NCBI RefSeq assembly: GCF_000227745.2
Contig: NC_018012.1
Span: 1,115,478 to 1,179,477, forward strand
Direction of reading: 5' to 3'
Length of the DNA stretch: 64,000 bases
From: Thiocystis violascens DSM 198
Lineage (GTDB): Bacteria > Pseudomonadota > Gammaproteobacteria > Chromatiales > Chromatiaceae
Shown here: piece after piece, positions 43,065 to 51,912 of the stretch
Layout of the letters: each line of letters opens with the position of its first letter
Position numbering within the stretch: the stretch's first letter is position 1
Notes under the pieces: model-generated
The model's input: only the letters and a program-made list of their open reading frames with translations
Databases searched by the model: none
Told to the model about the DNA's origin: nothing
Program-made: the position numbers and the translations under genes

Positions 43065-44642
43065 ATGAAGCTCGATGTCCTCAAAACGATCTCGAATTGC
43101 CGTGGCCACTGCCTTGGCGCCCTGCTCCTGGCACTGGCCGCCATGCTGGCGATCGCCGTCGCGCTCTGGCAACTCACCGCCGCGAGCGCCGGGCTGCGGA
43201 TTACCGAGACCCAGGTCGGGGGCGTGCCGATCACGCTCTACCGTCCCGCCGGCGACGCGCCCGCGCCAAGCGTCGTCATCGCGCATGGCTTCGCCGGTTC
43301 GCGGCAGCTGATGCAACCCTATGCCATCACCCTGGCGCGCAATGGCTATCTCGCGGTGACCTTCGATTTTCCCGGTCACGGCCGTAATCCCGCGCCCTTC
43401 GTCGCCAGTCTGATGGATCAGGAAGCGCGCCTGCGGGTGTTGCTCGATGCGCTGGAGCCGGCGGTCAATTTCGCGCTGCAACAACCGGGCGCGGACGGTC
43501 GCCTGGCCTTGCTGGGACACTCGATGGCCGGCGACGTCCTGGCGCGCTACAGTCAGATGCATCCGGATCTGGTCGAGGCCACGGTGCTCCTCTCGCCCTA
43601 TCTGTCCGAGGACGCGCCGACCGCGCAACTGCGCAATCTCCTGCTGGTCTATGGCGAACTGGAGCCCGACATGCTGCACCAGCAGGGTTTCAAGACGCTG
43701 GCCAAGACAGTCGAGGGCGGCGTGGAGTCGGGGACGCTCTATGGCGATCCGGCCGATGGCAACGCCCGCCGTCTGATGCTGGCGGAGGGTGTGGAGCATA
43801 TCGGCGTGCTCTATGGCCGCGACGGTCTCGCAGCCGCGCTCGACTGGTTGAACCAGACCTTCGAGCGCACCGGGACGGGCTTTCTGGATGCCCGCGGACC
43901 CTGGCTCGGCCTGCTCTATCTGGGACTGCTGACGCTGGCCTGGCCGCTCTCGCGCTGGCTGCCCCGCGCCGCCACGCAACCCATGGGCGCAGGTCTTGGC
44001 TGGCGCCGCTTGCTGCCGGTGGCGCTGGCGCCCGCGCTGCTGACGCCGCTGATCCTCTGGAAGCTCCCGACCGATTTTCTGCCGATCCTGCTCGGCGACT
44101 ACCTGGCGCTGCATTTTGCCGTCTACGGTCTGATCACTGCGCTGGGAGTCTGGCTGACGCACGACAGATCGGACCAGGCGGTTTCCGGACATGGACGGTT
44201 CCTCTGGAGGGGATTTGCGATCGCGACCATCGGCTATCTTGTCTATATTACCCTGGCGTTCTCGCTGACCACGGATCGCTTCGTGACGACCCTGCTGCCG
44301 GGGCCGGAGCGGCTCCCGCTCGTGCTTGCCATGATGGTCGGGACGCTCGGGTATTTTGTTGCCGACGAATGGCTGACCCGTGGCGCGGGCGCGGCGCGCG
44401 GCGGCTATGCCCTGACCAAGGCGCTCTTTCTGTTTTCGCTGTTGGGCGCGGTTGCGCTTAACCTCGACGAGCTGTTTTTCCTGATCATCATCGTGCCCGC
44501 GATCCTGGTCTTTTTCCTGGTCTATGGCGTCATGAGCGGCTGGGTCTACCGGCGCGTCCAGCATCCGCTGGTGGCGGCCATCGGCAATGGGATCGCCTTT
44601 GCGTGCGCCACGGCCGTGACCTTCCCGGTCGTAGGTGGTTGA
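43065..44642 (+). CDS. Alpha/beta hydrolase fused to a multi-helix membrane domain
   Basis: 525 residues. After one N-terminal helix (LGALLLALAAMLAIAVALWQ) comes an alpha/beta hydrolase: VVIAHGFAGSRQLM (oxyanion region), FDFPGHGRN, the nucleophile elbow GHSMAG with its Ser, and an EHIG segment that may hold the catalytic His. Residues from about 285 form seven or so transmembrane helices. The hydrolase probably faces the periplasm. The substrate is unknown. No operon partner is obvious. Such fusions are uncommon but occur in environmental proteobacteria. Confidence 0.75.
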   Translation: MKLDVLKTISNCRGHCLGALLLALAAMLAIAVALWQLTAASAGLRITETQVGGVPITLYRPAGDAPAPSVVIAHGFAGSRQLMQPYAITLARNGYLAVTFDFPGHGRNPAPFVASLMDQEARLRVLLDALEPAVNFALQQPGADGRLALLGHSMAGDVLARYSQMHPDLVEATVLLSPYLSEDAPTAQLRNLLLVYGELEPDMLHQQGFKTLAKTVEGGVESGTLYGDPADGNARRLMLAEGVEHIGVLYGRDGLAAALDWLNQTFERTGTGFLDARGPWLGLLYLGLLTLAWPLSRWLPRAATQPMGAGLGWRRLLPVALAPALLTPLILWKLPTDFLPILLGDYLALHFAVYGLITALGVWLTHDRSDQAVSGHGRFLWRGFAIATIGYLVYITLAFSLTTDRFVTTLLPGPERLPLVLAMMVGTLGYFVADEWLTRGAGAARGGYALTKALFLFSLLGAVALNLDELFFLIIIVPAILVFFLVYGVMSGWVYRRVQHPLVAAIGNGIAFACATAVTFPVVGG

Positions 44643-44838
44643 TATGAATCATTGACCACGCACAATCTATAATCATTGCGTGGTTTCGCGTAAACTGTGC
44701 CAACCGCTATGGTTCACTGGAGTCGCGACTGTAAAACGCGGCCTGTGCCATTGGCCACCCCTGAAGGTTTGCCGTTTCCCGGCGGAACCGAAGTGCCATC
44801 AATTGACTTGCTGCCTATTCTCTGGAGGAATATCGACC
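44643..44838. other. Intergenic region with one hairpin
   Basis: 196 bases. An 8-bp inverted repeat ACCACGCA ... TGCGTGGT (44655-44662 and 44677-44684) lies 13 bases past the hydrolase stop and may end its transcript, although no T run follows. A strong TGGAGGA ribosome site for the next gene begins at 44823. Nothing else is evident. Confidence 0.4.
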
Positions 44839-45285
44839 ATGGTCGCCTTTGCGCAACTGCATGCCCAAAATCACAAAATCACCGAACTGTCGAACGTCTT
44901 TCTGTATCTGGTTCGCGAGCGTTCCATGTGCGACACCGATGTCGCCTGCGATGTCTTTTTCGACCTCACCAATCGCATCAAGGAACACATGGAACTGGTT
45001 GATCGGGAACTTTGCGGCAGACTGATCTCGCATCAGGATCAATCGGTGAAGAACACCGCCAACCGTTTTCTGTCCGGTTCGAGCGAGATCAAGCGGATTT
45101 TCAGCTCCTATGTCAAACAATGGTGCTCGCAAAAGCGCCATTCGCTGACGATCAGCGACCATTCGTCATTCGTTCAGGATACCGAGCAGATGTTTGCCCT
45201 GGTGATGGATCGAATCCAGCGCGAGACCGAATACCTCTATCCGCTGATTCGCAAGCTGGAAGGCGAACAGAAGCAGGTTGCCTGA
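44839..45285 (+). CDS. Hemerythrin-like helical protein
   Basis: 148 residues from the ATG at 44839, preceded by GGAGGA. The protein is almost entirely helical, with HAQNHKITEL near the start, RIKEHMELVDREL, and a final RIQRETEYLYPLIRKLE like the last helix of hemerythrin-type HHE proteins. The spacing of His and Glu residues suggests a metal or oxygen-binding four-helix bundle, but not all canonical ligands can be placed. Its stop abuts the transposon remnant at 45290. Confidence 0.5.
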   Translation: MVAFAQLHAQNHKITELSNVFLYLVRERSMCDTDVACDVFFDLTNRIKEHMELVDRELCGRLISHQDQSVKNTANRFLSGSSEIKRIFSSYVKQWCSQKRHSLTISDHSSFVQDTEQMFALVMDRIQRETEYLYPLIRKLEGEQKQVA

Positions 45286-45289
45286 GTGA

Positions 45290-45830
45290 CTGGCCGACCC
45301 CAACGTCGATGTCATCGTGGTGGAACACCGCGACCGGCCGATGCGATTTGGAGCGAAGTATGTCGAAGCGGCGCTACACGCACGTGGGGCGCGGCGGCTG
45401 GTGGTCGATGACGGGGAACTGACCGACGATCTGGTCGCGGACATGATCGCGGTGCTGACCGCGTTTCGCGCCCGGCTTGATGGCCGGCGCTCGGCCGCCA
45501 ATCGAGCGAAGCGCCTGGTGGAACAGTGCCAGAGCCAGGATCAGGCAAGCGATCAGGACAGCGCCGAATGGAGCACTCCGTCAGCGCACCTACCAGACCT
45601 GGATCGTCGATCCCGAGGGAACGCTTGGCGCGGCTGTGGGCTGTGCTTCGGCGGTCGCAAGCGTTTCCGCGCCCAGTTCGACTTGGAGGCGAACGGCTAC
45701 GAATCCCTCGAGGATTGGCGTGCTGACTGGCAACGCGCGCGGTCCAGTCAGTTCTGCAAGCCGTCAGCTATCGCTTTCAGCGCGACGTCAAGGGGCGATG
45801 ACAAACCTCGGCATCCTGCGTAAGAACGGC
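45290..45830 (+). pseudogene. IS607-type transposon remnant (TnpA serine recombinase + TnpB)
   Basis: The first part (45290 to about 45537) encodes the C-terminal end of an IS607 TnpA recombinase: [68 protein letters not shown]. The N-terminal MerR and catalytic parts are missing. The second part has TnpB pieces in shifted frames: RTYQTWIVDPEGTLG, then CFGGRKRFRAQFDLEANGYE and SLEDWRADWQRARSSQF. Deletion and frameshifts make both genes dead. The remnant follows the hemerythrin-like stop by 4 bases and lies at the trailer side of the CRISPR array. Confidence 0.8.
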
Positions 45831-46149
45831 CACCCGAAGCCATGGATCACGAAAGCCGCTGTCGTCTCGACGCCGCCGATCACGTATAGCGACGCCCGTG
45901 CGACAGCCGTTTGGCGCAGAGCCTTACTGGCTGACCGCACCTTAACAGGGGCAATAAGCCGCTCTCAAGAAGTCGGCTCGGCGCGGATGCGTTCTCCCGA
46001 GCCAGACCCTCCGCTCATACTCCGCGCGTTCGGCGCAAAGCTCGACCCAATTCGCAAGCAGGCCGTCCCCGAGCCAGTCCGGAAAGGTCACGCCCGGCAG
46101 CAGCAATTACCGCTGGCCTTGAAAACCTTCTCGTCAGAACTACCGGTCG
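45831..46149. other. Degenerate region between transposon remnant and CRISPR array
   Basis: About 320 bases. One frame keeps the sequence NGHPKPWITKAAVVSTPPITY, perhaps more of the decayed TnpB or its neighbour, but no domain is clear. It borders the oldest, decayed repeats of the CRISPR array. No promoter or intact gene is recognised. Confidence 0.35.
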
Positions 46150-47334
46150 GCTCATCCCCGCGAGCGCGGGGAACACCACACCAACGGTATTAGATACCCA
46201 GTGGCACGCGATTCATCCCCGCGAGCGCGGGGGAACCCGCCGATTCGCGCGTCCTTTTTGAACCAATTGGGCCTATGCCCGCGAGCGCGGGGGAACCGTC
46301 CAGGTCGGCACTCATCGTGACGGTGCCGAGGGCCTATCCCCGCGAGCGCGGGGGAACCAGCCGAGATTCTCGCCAATGACCTGGAAGTCGGGGCCTATCC
46401 CCGCGAGCGCGGGGGAACCGGGGCGATGATCGACGCTCTGTATCAGACCGAGGGCCTATCCCCGCGAGCGCGGGGGAACCACATCAAGGGCGTGCTGGCA
46501 GCGACAGACTTGGGGCCTATCCCCGCGAGCGCGGGGGAACCGTTTTGTCTGCGTTGTCTACGTTTTTAAGACGGGGCCTATCCCCGCGAGCGCGGGGGAA
46601 CCCGAGTTCAAAGAATTGATCTTTCTCCGCTTCGGGGCCTATCCCCGCGAGCGCGGGGGAACCTATACGGCCGCTCCCGAGCCGGTCAAGGTGGCGGGCC
46701 TATCCCCGCGAGCGCGGGGGAACCCGCGGTGATGACAGCACGAGAAATTTACGAGCGGGCCTATCCCCGCGAGCGCGGGGGAACCGATAAATTGCACGTC
46801 AAGCACGCAGGGACAATGGGCCTATCCCCGCGAGCGCGGGGGAACCTCAATACACCTTTTAGCGTGCCGTCCTCGTACGGGCCTATCCCCGCGAGCGCGG
46901 GGGAACCCGACAGGCGCGGAACAGGCTGATGCGGGTGTGGGGCCTATCCCCGCGAGCGCGGGGGAACCCACACGGATTTCTGAGCCCTTGCCGGTCTCGC
47001 GGGCCTATCCCCGCGAGCGCGGGGGAACCCAGGGCGGCGAATTCCTTCTTGACCATCATCGGGGCCTATCCCCGCGAGCGCGGGGGAACCAGAAATCCGA
47101 TGCCACGTAAACACCGACTTATGGGCCTATCCCCGCGAGCGCGGGGGAACCGATAAATTGCACGTCAAGCACGCAGGGACAATGGGCCTATCCCCGCGAG
47201 CGCGGGGGAACCTTCGGTTTCGCGCGCGGCAATTGCGCGATTTCGGGCCTATCCCCGCGAGCGCGGGGGAACCGCCGTCCCGGTCGCTCCGGGACGGTTT
47301 TTTTAAGGCCTATCCCCGCGAGCGCGGGGGAACC
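46150..47334 (-). CRISPR. Type I-E CRISPR array: 20 repeats, 19 spacers
   Basis: Repeats are 28 bases, on the transcribed - strand beginning GGTTCCCCCGCG and ending CGCGGGGATAGGCC, a strong palindromic stem like the I-E family. Unit length is 61 bases; spacers are 32-33 bases. Repeats start at 46150, 46210, 46270 and then every 61 bases from 46331 to 47307. The three leftmost repeats are mutated, marking the trailer end. The leader is therefore at 47335-47400, next to cas2, and new spacers enter on the right. The spacers at 46786-46818 and 47152-47184 are identical. The spacer at 47274-47306 is a terminator-like hairpin. Confidence 0.98.
47275..47304 (+). other. Intrinsic-terminator hairpin carried as the leader-proximal spacer
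   Basis: CCGTCCCGG (47275-47283), loop TCGCT, CCGGGACGG (47289-47297), then seven T residues. It fills the spacer next to the leader and is thus the most recently acquired one. The T run is on the + strand, opposite to array transcription, so it should not stop the pre-crRNA, but the crRNA would fold on itself. Confidence 0.85.
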
Positions 47335-47400
47335 TCTTGCAGTTAAGGCCATGCACTGAAAGAGAAATTCGGTAAACAGATTAGTTTCTAAAGAGCATGT
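47335..47400 (-). promoter_or_regulatory. CRISPR leader
   Basis: The 66 bases between the cas2 stop and the first repeat are more AT-rich than the surroundings, as expected of a leader. The intact, non-degenerate repeats adjoin this end. An exact IHF consensus was not found. The array may be co-transcribed with cas2 or use a promoter here. Confidence 0.6.
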
Positions 47401-47697
47401 TTACAACGGTTTTCGCACCAACCACAAGCCGTCGACGTCCACCAGTTCTCTTGGGGGCGTGCCCAGTGTGGCGATACCGACTCCGCCAGTAGCATTCACA
47501 TCGCGCCAAACCATGACGATGCTTCCCTGTGGCTCGGTTGTATGCCAGCCCGTCAGAACAGTCCAAGTCCGCGAGCGCACCCCTGGATTCATGCGCGGTG
47601 AAATATAGACCGCTGGCGACACCTCCAGCATGAGCGACCCAAGGTAACCCCGGTAGCGGTCTGCAACGTCACGGGTCACGATCATGACCAGAGGCAT
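47401..47697 (-). CDS. cas2: CRISPR-associated endonuclease Cas2, type I-E
   Basis: 98 residues of the Cas2e (CT1978) type: MPLVMIVTRDVADRYRGYLG, then LEVSPAVYISPRM, RVRSRTW-type segment (GVRSRTWTVL) and an ending DGLWLVRKPL. With Cas1 it forms the spacer-integration complex. Its start overlaps the cas1 end by 29 bases. It is the last cas gene before the leader. Confidence 0.96.
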   Translation of the reverse strand: MPLVMIVTRDVADRYRGYLGSLMLEVSPAVYISPRMNPGVRSRTWTVLTGWHTTEPQGSIVMVWRDVNATGGVGIATLGTPPRELVDVDGLWLVRKPL

Positions 47698-48559
47698 CGG
47701 TCTCCTCCATGCGGATGACTTTCTTAATACGATCGATCATCGCCGGGATCACATCCTGCTTGCGGAACACGGTGGCGGCTTCGCGTCTGACAAGACGATC
47801 AATCGTCTGCGTATCGGTTTCGGCCTTCTTCGCGACGGTGAACGCAATTTTGAGGGTGATGGCTTCGCGAAACAGATCCGCGATGTCGAGGATGAATGAC
47901 TGCCCCGAGTCTTCATGGATGAACCCGAGCTGCGGGATTGCCGCGACGGCTTGAACCGCGATCGCGGCGGCGGCCTGTACGGCGGTTGCGGCATGGTTGA
48001 TCGCTTGATTTGGGATGTCCGTCGCGTTCGGATTGGCCCGATCGTAGTGTCGTCCCTTCCATTCGATCCCATAGCGTTGCGCCATCAGTTGATAGGTCGC
48101 TTTGACACGAGATCCCTCGATGCCACGCAGCGTGTCGAGATCCCGATGCGGCAGGACTTCACCCAGACGCAAGGCGTACATCTGGCGGGCGACGCTGATG
48201 CGGCGACGCGGACTCCCCCAAAGCTCGGCCTGACGACGGGCAATATCGGAGCGATCCGGCATCAAAGGCGGTGCGGTATAGCAGCGCACGCCATCCTCGC
48301 CGACGGCGGCCATCAGGGTGCCGTGTCGAGCCAGGAGTCGCAGGGCGTCATGCGTGACGGTGCTACCAGGGCCGAGCAGGATCATCGAAACGGTTTGATG
48401 CGGAATCTGCACCGAGTAAGGCGTCAGCGAGTCCTTGCCCTGGAAGAAATGCAGACACCCATCGATCACGCAGAGTTCGCCGCGTTCGAACCAGATCAGC
48501 CCATGACGATCGGCATGGGGCATCCGCGAGGTTTCGAGACCGAGCCGCCCCTTCAGCAT
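47669..48559 (-). CDS. cas1: CRISPR-associated integrase Cas1, type I-E
   Basis: 296 residues, MLKGRLGLETSRMPHADRHG onward, typical Cas1e. The active-site region includes RRQAELWGSPRRRISVARQM and GIEGSRVKATYQLMAQRYGI with the metal-binding Glu, and HEDSGQSFILDIADLFRE with the His/Asp pair. It integrates prespacers at the leader end. The start overlaps the cas6e stop. Confidence 0.96.
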   Translation of the reverse strand: MLKGRLGLETSRMPHADRHGLIWFERGELCVIDGCLHFFQGKDSLTPYSVQIPHQTVSMILLGPGSTVTHDALRLLARHGTLMAAVGEDGVRCYTAPPLMPDRSDIARRQAELWGSPRRRISVARQMYALRLGEVLPHRDLDTLRGIEGSRVKATYQLMAQRYGIEWKGRHYDRANPNATDIPNQAINHAATAVQAAAAIAVQAVAAIPQLGFIHEDSGQSFILDIADLFREAITLKIAFTVAKKAETDTQTIDRLVRREAATVFRKQDVIPAMIDRIKKVIRMEETDASGHDRDP

Positions 48560-49269
48560 GAGTGCGCCGGTTTCAGCAACAGCATCCCGAACCCGAACGC
48601 ACGGTGTCGGCCGATTCCGCGCTTCAGCAAACGGGCAAAGGCATCGCTCTCGCCAACGCGCAACTGACCCTTGAAAACCGCATCGGGACCGGATGGGGCG
48701 AGCGCCTGGCGTTGCCCTTGATCGTTAGTTCCGGTGCGTCGAATCACGCGACTGAGACGAAAAGCGTCCATGCTGACCTGGCTTAGCTCTGCGGCGTCTT
48801 GCTCGGCAAATTTCTGACGTAGCCAGTCCACGTAAACAACCTCACGTTTGAGCTTCTCGGGCGATTCGGATTGCTCAGCGGTGTACTGAAAAAGGTCTCT
48901 CTCTGGCCCCCTAGGAGGACGAACAATGGGCCGAACCCGGACCTCGAAGCTCAGCATTTGACCATTGGCCCAAGTGGTCGGAAACGCCCGAACGGCCAGA
49001 CTATTCAACCCAAGCGCTCGCGCCACATCAGGGGTCGCCAGGGCCGCGTTGTCATGCAGCAGCGCCGGGGGTTGATCGGAGTAGGCCAAGAGCCCCTGTC
49101 GTGCGCCAAGGTAACGAAATGGCTTGGGGGATTGCTCGCCAAAGGCCGCCGTCAGCAGGGCATGCAAGGCATAGCCATCATCACCATCGGGCGACAGCAG
49201 ACGATGGCGGGTTGCCCAGATAGCCAAGGCTTCGGGATCGGGCGAACAATGCAGCAGGTAAAGGCTCAT
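48553..49269 (-). CDS. cas6e: crRNA endoribonuclease Cas6e (CasE)
   Basis: 238 residues from the ATG at 49269 (MSLYLLHCSPDPEALAIWA), which overlaps the cas5 stop as ATGA. RAMP features include a C-terminal glycine-rich loop (GIGRHRAFGFGMLLLKP) that holds the repeat hairpin. It cuts pre-crRNA at the base of the repeat stem and stays bound to the 3' handle in Cascade. The intact array repeats keep the full stem it needs. Confidence 0.95.
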   Translation of the reverse strand: MSLYLLHCSPDPEALAIWATRHRLLSPDGDDGYALHALLTAAFGEQSPKPFRYLGARQGLLAYSDQPPALLHDNAALATPDVARALGLNSLAVRAFPTTWANGQMLSFEVRVRPIVRPPRGPERDLFQYTAEQSESPEKLKREVVYVDWLRQKFAEQDAAELSQVSMDAFRLSRVIRRTGTNDQGQRQALAPSGPDAVFKGQLRVGESDAFARLLKRGIGRHRAFGFGMLLLKPAHSC

Positions 49270-49982
49270 GCCGGTGTCCCTTCGATCCGAATCCGCCCTT
49301 CCCGAATCGGCCGCCAACCGCCATGCACGCCGCTGGTCCAGTTGCGCTCATCGCAGAGGTCAAGCACTCGGTCACCCGGTAATGTTCCCTCACCCTCCGG
49401 CCATTGCAGCCGCGCGCCGTCTGGCGAAGAGTGCGACCAAGGCGCCATGCGCAGGGCCTGCAAGACGCTCTCGCCGTCGTGCCAACCAGCGAACAGCCGA
49501 TGGCTCGGGAGGCAAGGCTTGCGACCGATGAAGAGCGGGCGGGCGGGATGATCAAGGGCTGTTGCCAGATCATCCAGCGTCGGCGGCTCCTCGGCCGGTT
49601 CGAGTCTCAGGGCTACGAGCATCGTCAGGTCGGCGTGGTAGTCGCGAAAGCGACGATGAGGACTCTCATAAGTACCGGCTCCGCCGGCCCGTTCTTCCGG
49701 TTTGCCCCAAGTGGTCCAGCCCTTGTCGTCTTTCGACAGCCGGGCATTTTGGTTATCTTGCAGACGGACGCCTGGTCGCTCCAGGCGCGCACCCATGACG
49801 AGCCGTTCCTGCAAGCGATCATGTTGCGCGGTGTCCTCGCGCCGCCAGCCCAGGGCGTTGGCCAGCAGGCCAGTGACCATCGACAACGCCGGGAAGTCGC
49901 GGATGATGCCGAGGTTGTCGATGGTTTCCCCACCGAACGCCATCAGCGGCGCCTCCAGCCGCAGGAGGAGATGGCGGGACAT
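49266..49982 (-). CDS. cas5e: Cascade subunit Cas5e (CasD)
   Basis: 238 residues. The start MSRHLLLRLEAPLMAFGGE is the Cas5 RAMP opening with its first beta strand and the typical TIDNLGIIRDFPALSMVTGL. It caps the 5' handle of the crRNA. It follows cas7 by one base and overlaps cas6e. No anomalies. Confidence 0.95.
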   Translation of the reverse strand: MSRHLLLRLEAPLMAFGGETIDNLGIIRDFPALSMVTGLLANALGWRREDTAQHDRLQERLVMGARLERPGVRLQDNQNARLSKDDKGWTTWGKPEERAGGAGTYESPHRRFRDYHADLTMLVALRLEPAEEPPTLDDLATALDHPARPLFIGRKPCLPSHRLFAGWHDGESVLQALRMAPWSHSSPDGARLQWPEGEGTLPGDRVLDLCDERNWTSGVHGGWRPIREGRIRIEGTPA

Positions 49983-49983
49983 G

Positions 49984-51267
49984 TCAGCACACTCCTTTCG
50001 TGATCGCCTCAGCGGCCCAAGTGGCGAGCGCGTTCAGGTTGAGGCGCTGGCCCTGTGGAATTTCGACCGGATCGAGCGCCATCACGCGGCGGGTCAAGGT
50101 CGCGCCGTAAGCCTCGTCCATCTTGGCGATTTCGTCGCTCAGGCAGGCCACGGCGCGTTCGCGAATCGACCTCCCGTCCCTGGCCGACAGCGGTAGGGAC
50201 AGCGGTAGGGCATTATGGAAGGCGCCTGCCAGACTGCGCGGCTGCCAATCACCCGCTTCCACCAGCATGAACTTGGCCCAGTCGAAGGGCGCGGTGGAGC
50301 CACGTTTGGCGCCCGGGCTGACGGTGGCGATCAGATGCAACAGATGCTCGACGACCGTTCCAGCCAATTTGCGTTTCTCCGCTGGCGTCGTGTCAGCGAA
50401 GCAGTCCTTGGCCTCGATCCCTTCCAAGTTCTCGACCAGTTGGCGCACATCGACCACCACATAGCCATAGTAGAGACCCGAGGTTAATTCGGTATCGAAG
50501 ATGCCGGCAGAACCGAGTTCGCCACTATCGCCGGTCAAATCGTCAACGACCGTAAAATAGTCGCTTTCGACTTGAGCAGCATGGACAGTAAAGGCATGAC
50601 CAACATAAATGGCCGCCTCTCGGCCGGCCAGTACATCAGAAGTCACCATTCGACCAAAAAGAGCCGATTCAAGACCGCAACCGAGCGCTATCTGTTTTAA
50701 ATTCTCTTGCTCCGCCTTGATCTTTTCAAATAAATATAGTCTTGCATTTTTTTCGCAAATATCTGGTAATTGTGAAACTTCAAGGCATACTTTTTTTAGA
50801 TACTCATACTCTGGATAGCCCAGCAAAAAAGCCTGCTTTCTTTCGGTTGAAGTTTCTTCTGTTGGTTCCTCAAAATCTTCTTCGTTGATCTGCGCTTTTT
50901 TATTCTTCTTTGGTGGTTTCTTAGCCTCTTTTATCAGTTTCCCCAAGTCTTTTTTTGTCATCGCCTCACGCAATCCGAAAGCTATGGCATTAGCAATTTG
51001 ATCGGAGACCGATGCAGAAACAAGAATTTCAGCGATCTTCTCAAAAAAGAGGCGCGACCGCACGGCCATGGGCACATGAAGCATCGATAATGAAAAAGGA
51101 TCGTCAGTTTTTCTCCAATGACGCTTGAGGCACTGCGATGAAATACGTGTGCGCACTGCGTTTCCAAATGGGAGTCGCTTGGCGAGTCCGGCATCGTCAC
51201 GATTGATCAACGCGGCGGGATAGGTGTGCAGGGTGTGGATCTGGATGAAGCGGGGTTGAGTCGTCAT
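49984..51267 (-). CDS. cas7e: Cascade backbone subunit Cas7e (CasC)
   Basis: 427 residues, longer than the 363 of Escherichia coli Cas7. MTTQPRFIQIHTLHTYPAAL, RISSQCLKRHWR and the thumb-like regions are typical. Extra length lies at about residues 105-145, a Lys/Glu-rich insert (KKPPKKNKKAQINEEDFEEP) encoded in AT-rich DNA. Residues of the segment VESDYFTVVDDLTGD (near 50531-50575) are matched by the spacer of the solitary CRISPR unit at 51941-51973. Six copies would coat the crRNA in Cascade. Confidence 0.95.
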   Translation of the reverse strand: MTTQPRFIQIHTLHTYPAALINRDDAGLAKRLPFGNAVRTRISSQCLKRHWRKTDDPFSLSMLHVPMAVRSRLFFEKIAEILVSASVSDQIANAIAFGLREAMTKKDLGKLIKEAKKPPKKNKKAQINEEDFEEPTEETSTERKQAFLLGYPEYEYLKKVCLEVSQLPDICEKNARLYLFEKIKAEQENLKQIALGCGLESALFGRMVTSDVLAGREAAIYVGHAFTVHAAQVESDYFTVVDDLTGDSGELGSAGIFDTELTSGLYYGYVVVDVRQLVENLEGIEAKDCFADTTPAEKRKLAGTVVEHLLHLIATVSPGAKRGSTAPFDWAKFMLVEAGDWQPRSLAGAFHNALPLSLPLSARDGRSIRERAVACLSDEIAKMDEAYGATLTRRVMALDPVEIPQGQRLNLNALATWAAEAITKGVC

Positions 51268-51304
51268 GGGATTACGGTTCCTTATCGGTCATTCAGGCGA
51301 CTTG

Positions 51305-51880
51305 TTAGTTGGATTTGGCGAGCGCGGAGAAATAGCGGCCGGCGATTTGCGTGCGGATGGCTTCCGCCGTTTCCTCATTCTGGCCTTCATGGCGAAGGAG
51401 ATTGTCCAACTCGTGCCAATTTGGAGCGACTTCCTTCGACGCGAGCAGGCGCAGGAGACGCGGCAGGAGTTGGCGCAAGGCATCGCCTCGGGACGTGAGG
51501 AGCTTGGTCACCCGTGATTCCGACACACCGGCGGCGCAGAGCTGCTTCCCGAGCGAGCCGCTGGCGTGTCCGGCCAGCGCCATGCCATGAGCGATTAAGG
51601 CCCAGCGCCGCCAGTTTTCTGTCGCGGTTTCAGGGGACCAGCGTTCGGGTTCAAGACCGGCATAAATGAGCGCCCGTGCCAGGGCCGCGACTTGATGCGG
51701 GCGCAGTTCGCCGTCCGGATCCAGACGAGCCAACGCCGCTTTCTCGCCCTTACCCAAGCCGTGGAGGTCGCCGTTGAAACGGGCGGCCTGTCCGATGAGT
51801 TGGGCCAGCTTGGCGATGGGCGGAGCTTTTTGTGTGTCGGGCCGTTCTTGCTCAGGGTGGGGAGATGCGATGAATGTCAT
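51305..51880 (-). CDS. cse2: Cascade small subunit Cse2 (CasB, Cas11e)
   Basis: 191 residues, all-helical, with the Cse2 pattern LGKGEKAALARLDPDGELRP at about 40-60 and a C-terminal bundle. It forms the belly dimer of Cascade that holds the displaced DNA strand. The gene is unusually far from cas8e: 365 bases lie between, occupied by an antitoxin relic and a solitary CRISPR unit. A perfect TATAAT hexamer is 33 bases before its start and may give it its own promoter. Confidence 0.93.
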   Translation of the reverse strand: MTFIASPHPEQERPDTQKAPPIAKLAQLIGQAARFNGDLHGLGKGEKAALARLDPDGELRPHQVAALARALIYAGLEPERWSPETATENWRRWALIAHGMALAGHASGSLGKQLCAAGVSESRVTKLLTSRGDALRQLLPRLLRLLASKEVAPNWHELDNLLRHEGQNEETAEAIRTQIAGRYFSALAKSN

Positions 51881-51912
51881 GGTGATTTAGCTTTAAGCTA
51901 TTAAATTAATTA

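Noticed and set aside
42751..43068. Overlapping ~100-codon frames on both strands before the membrane hydrolase
   Set aside because: They overlap each other, lack ribosome sites and show no family; taken as intergenic.
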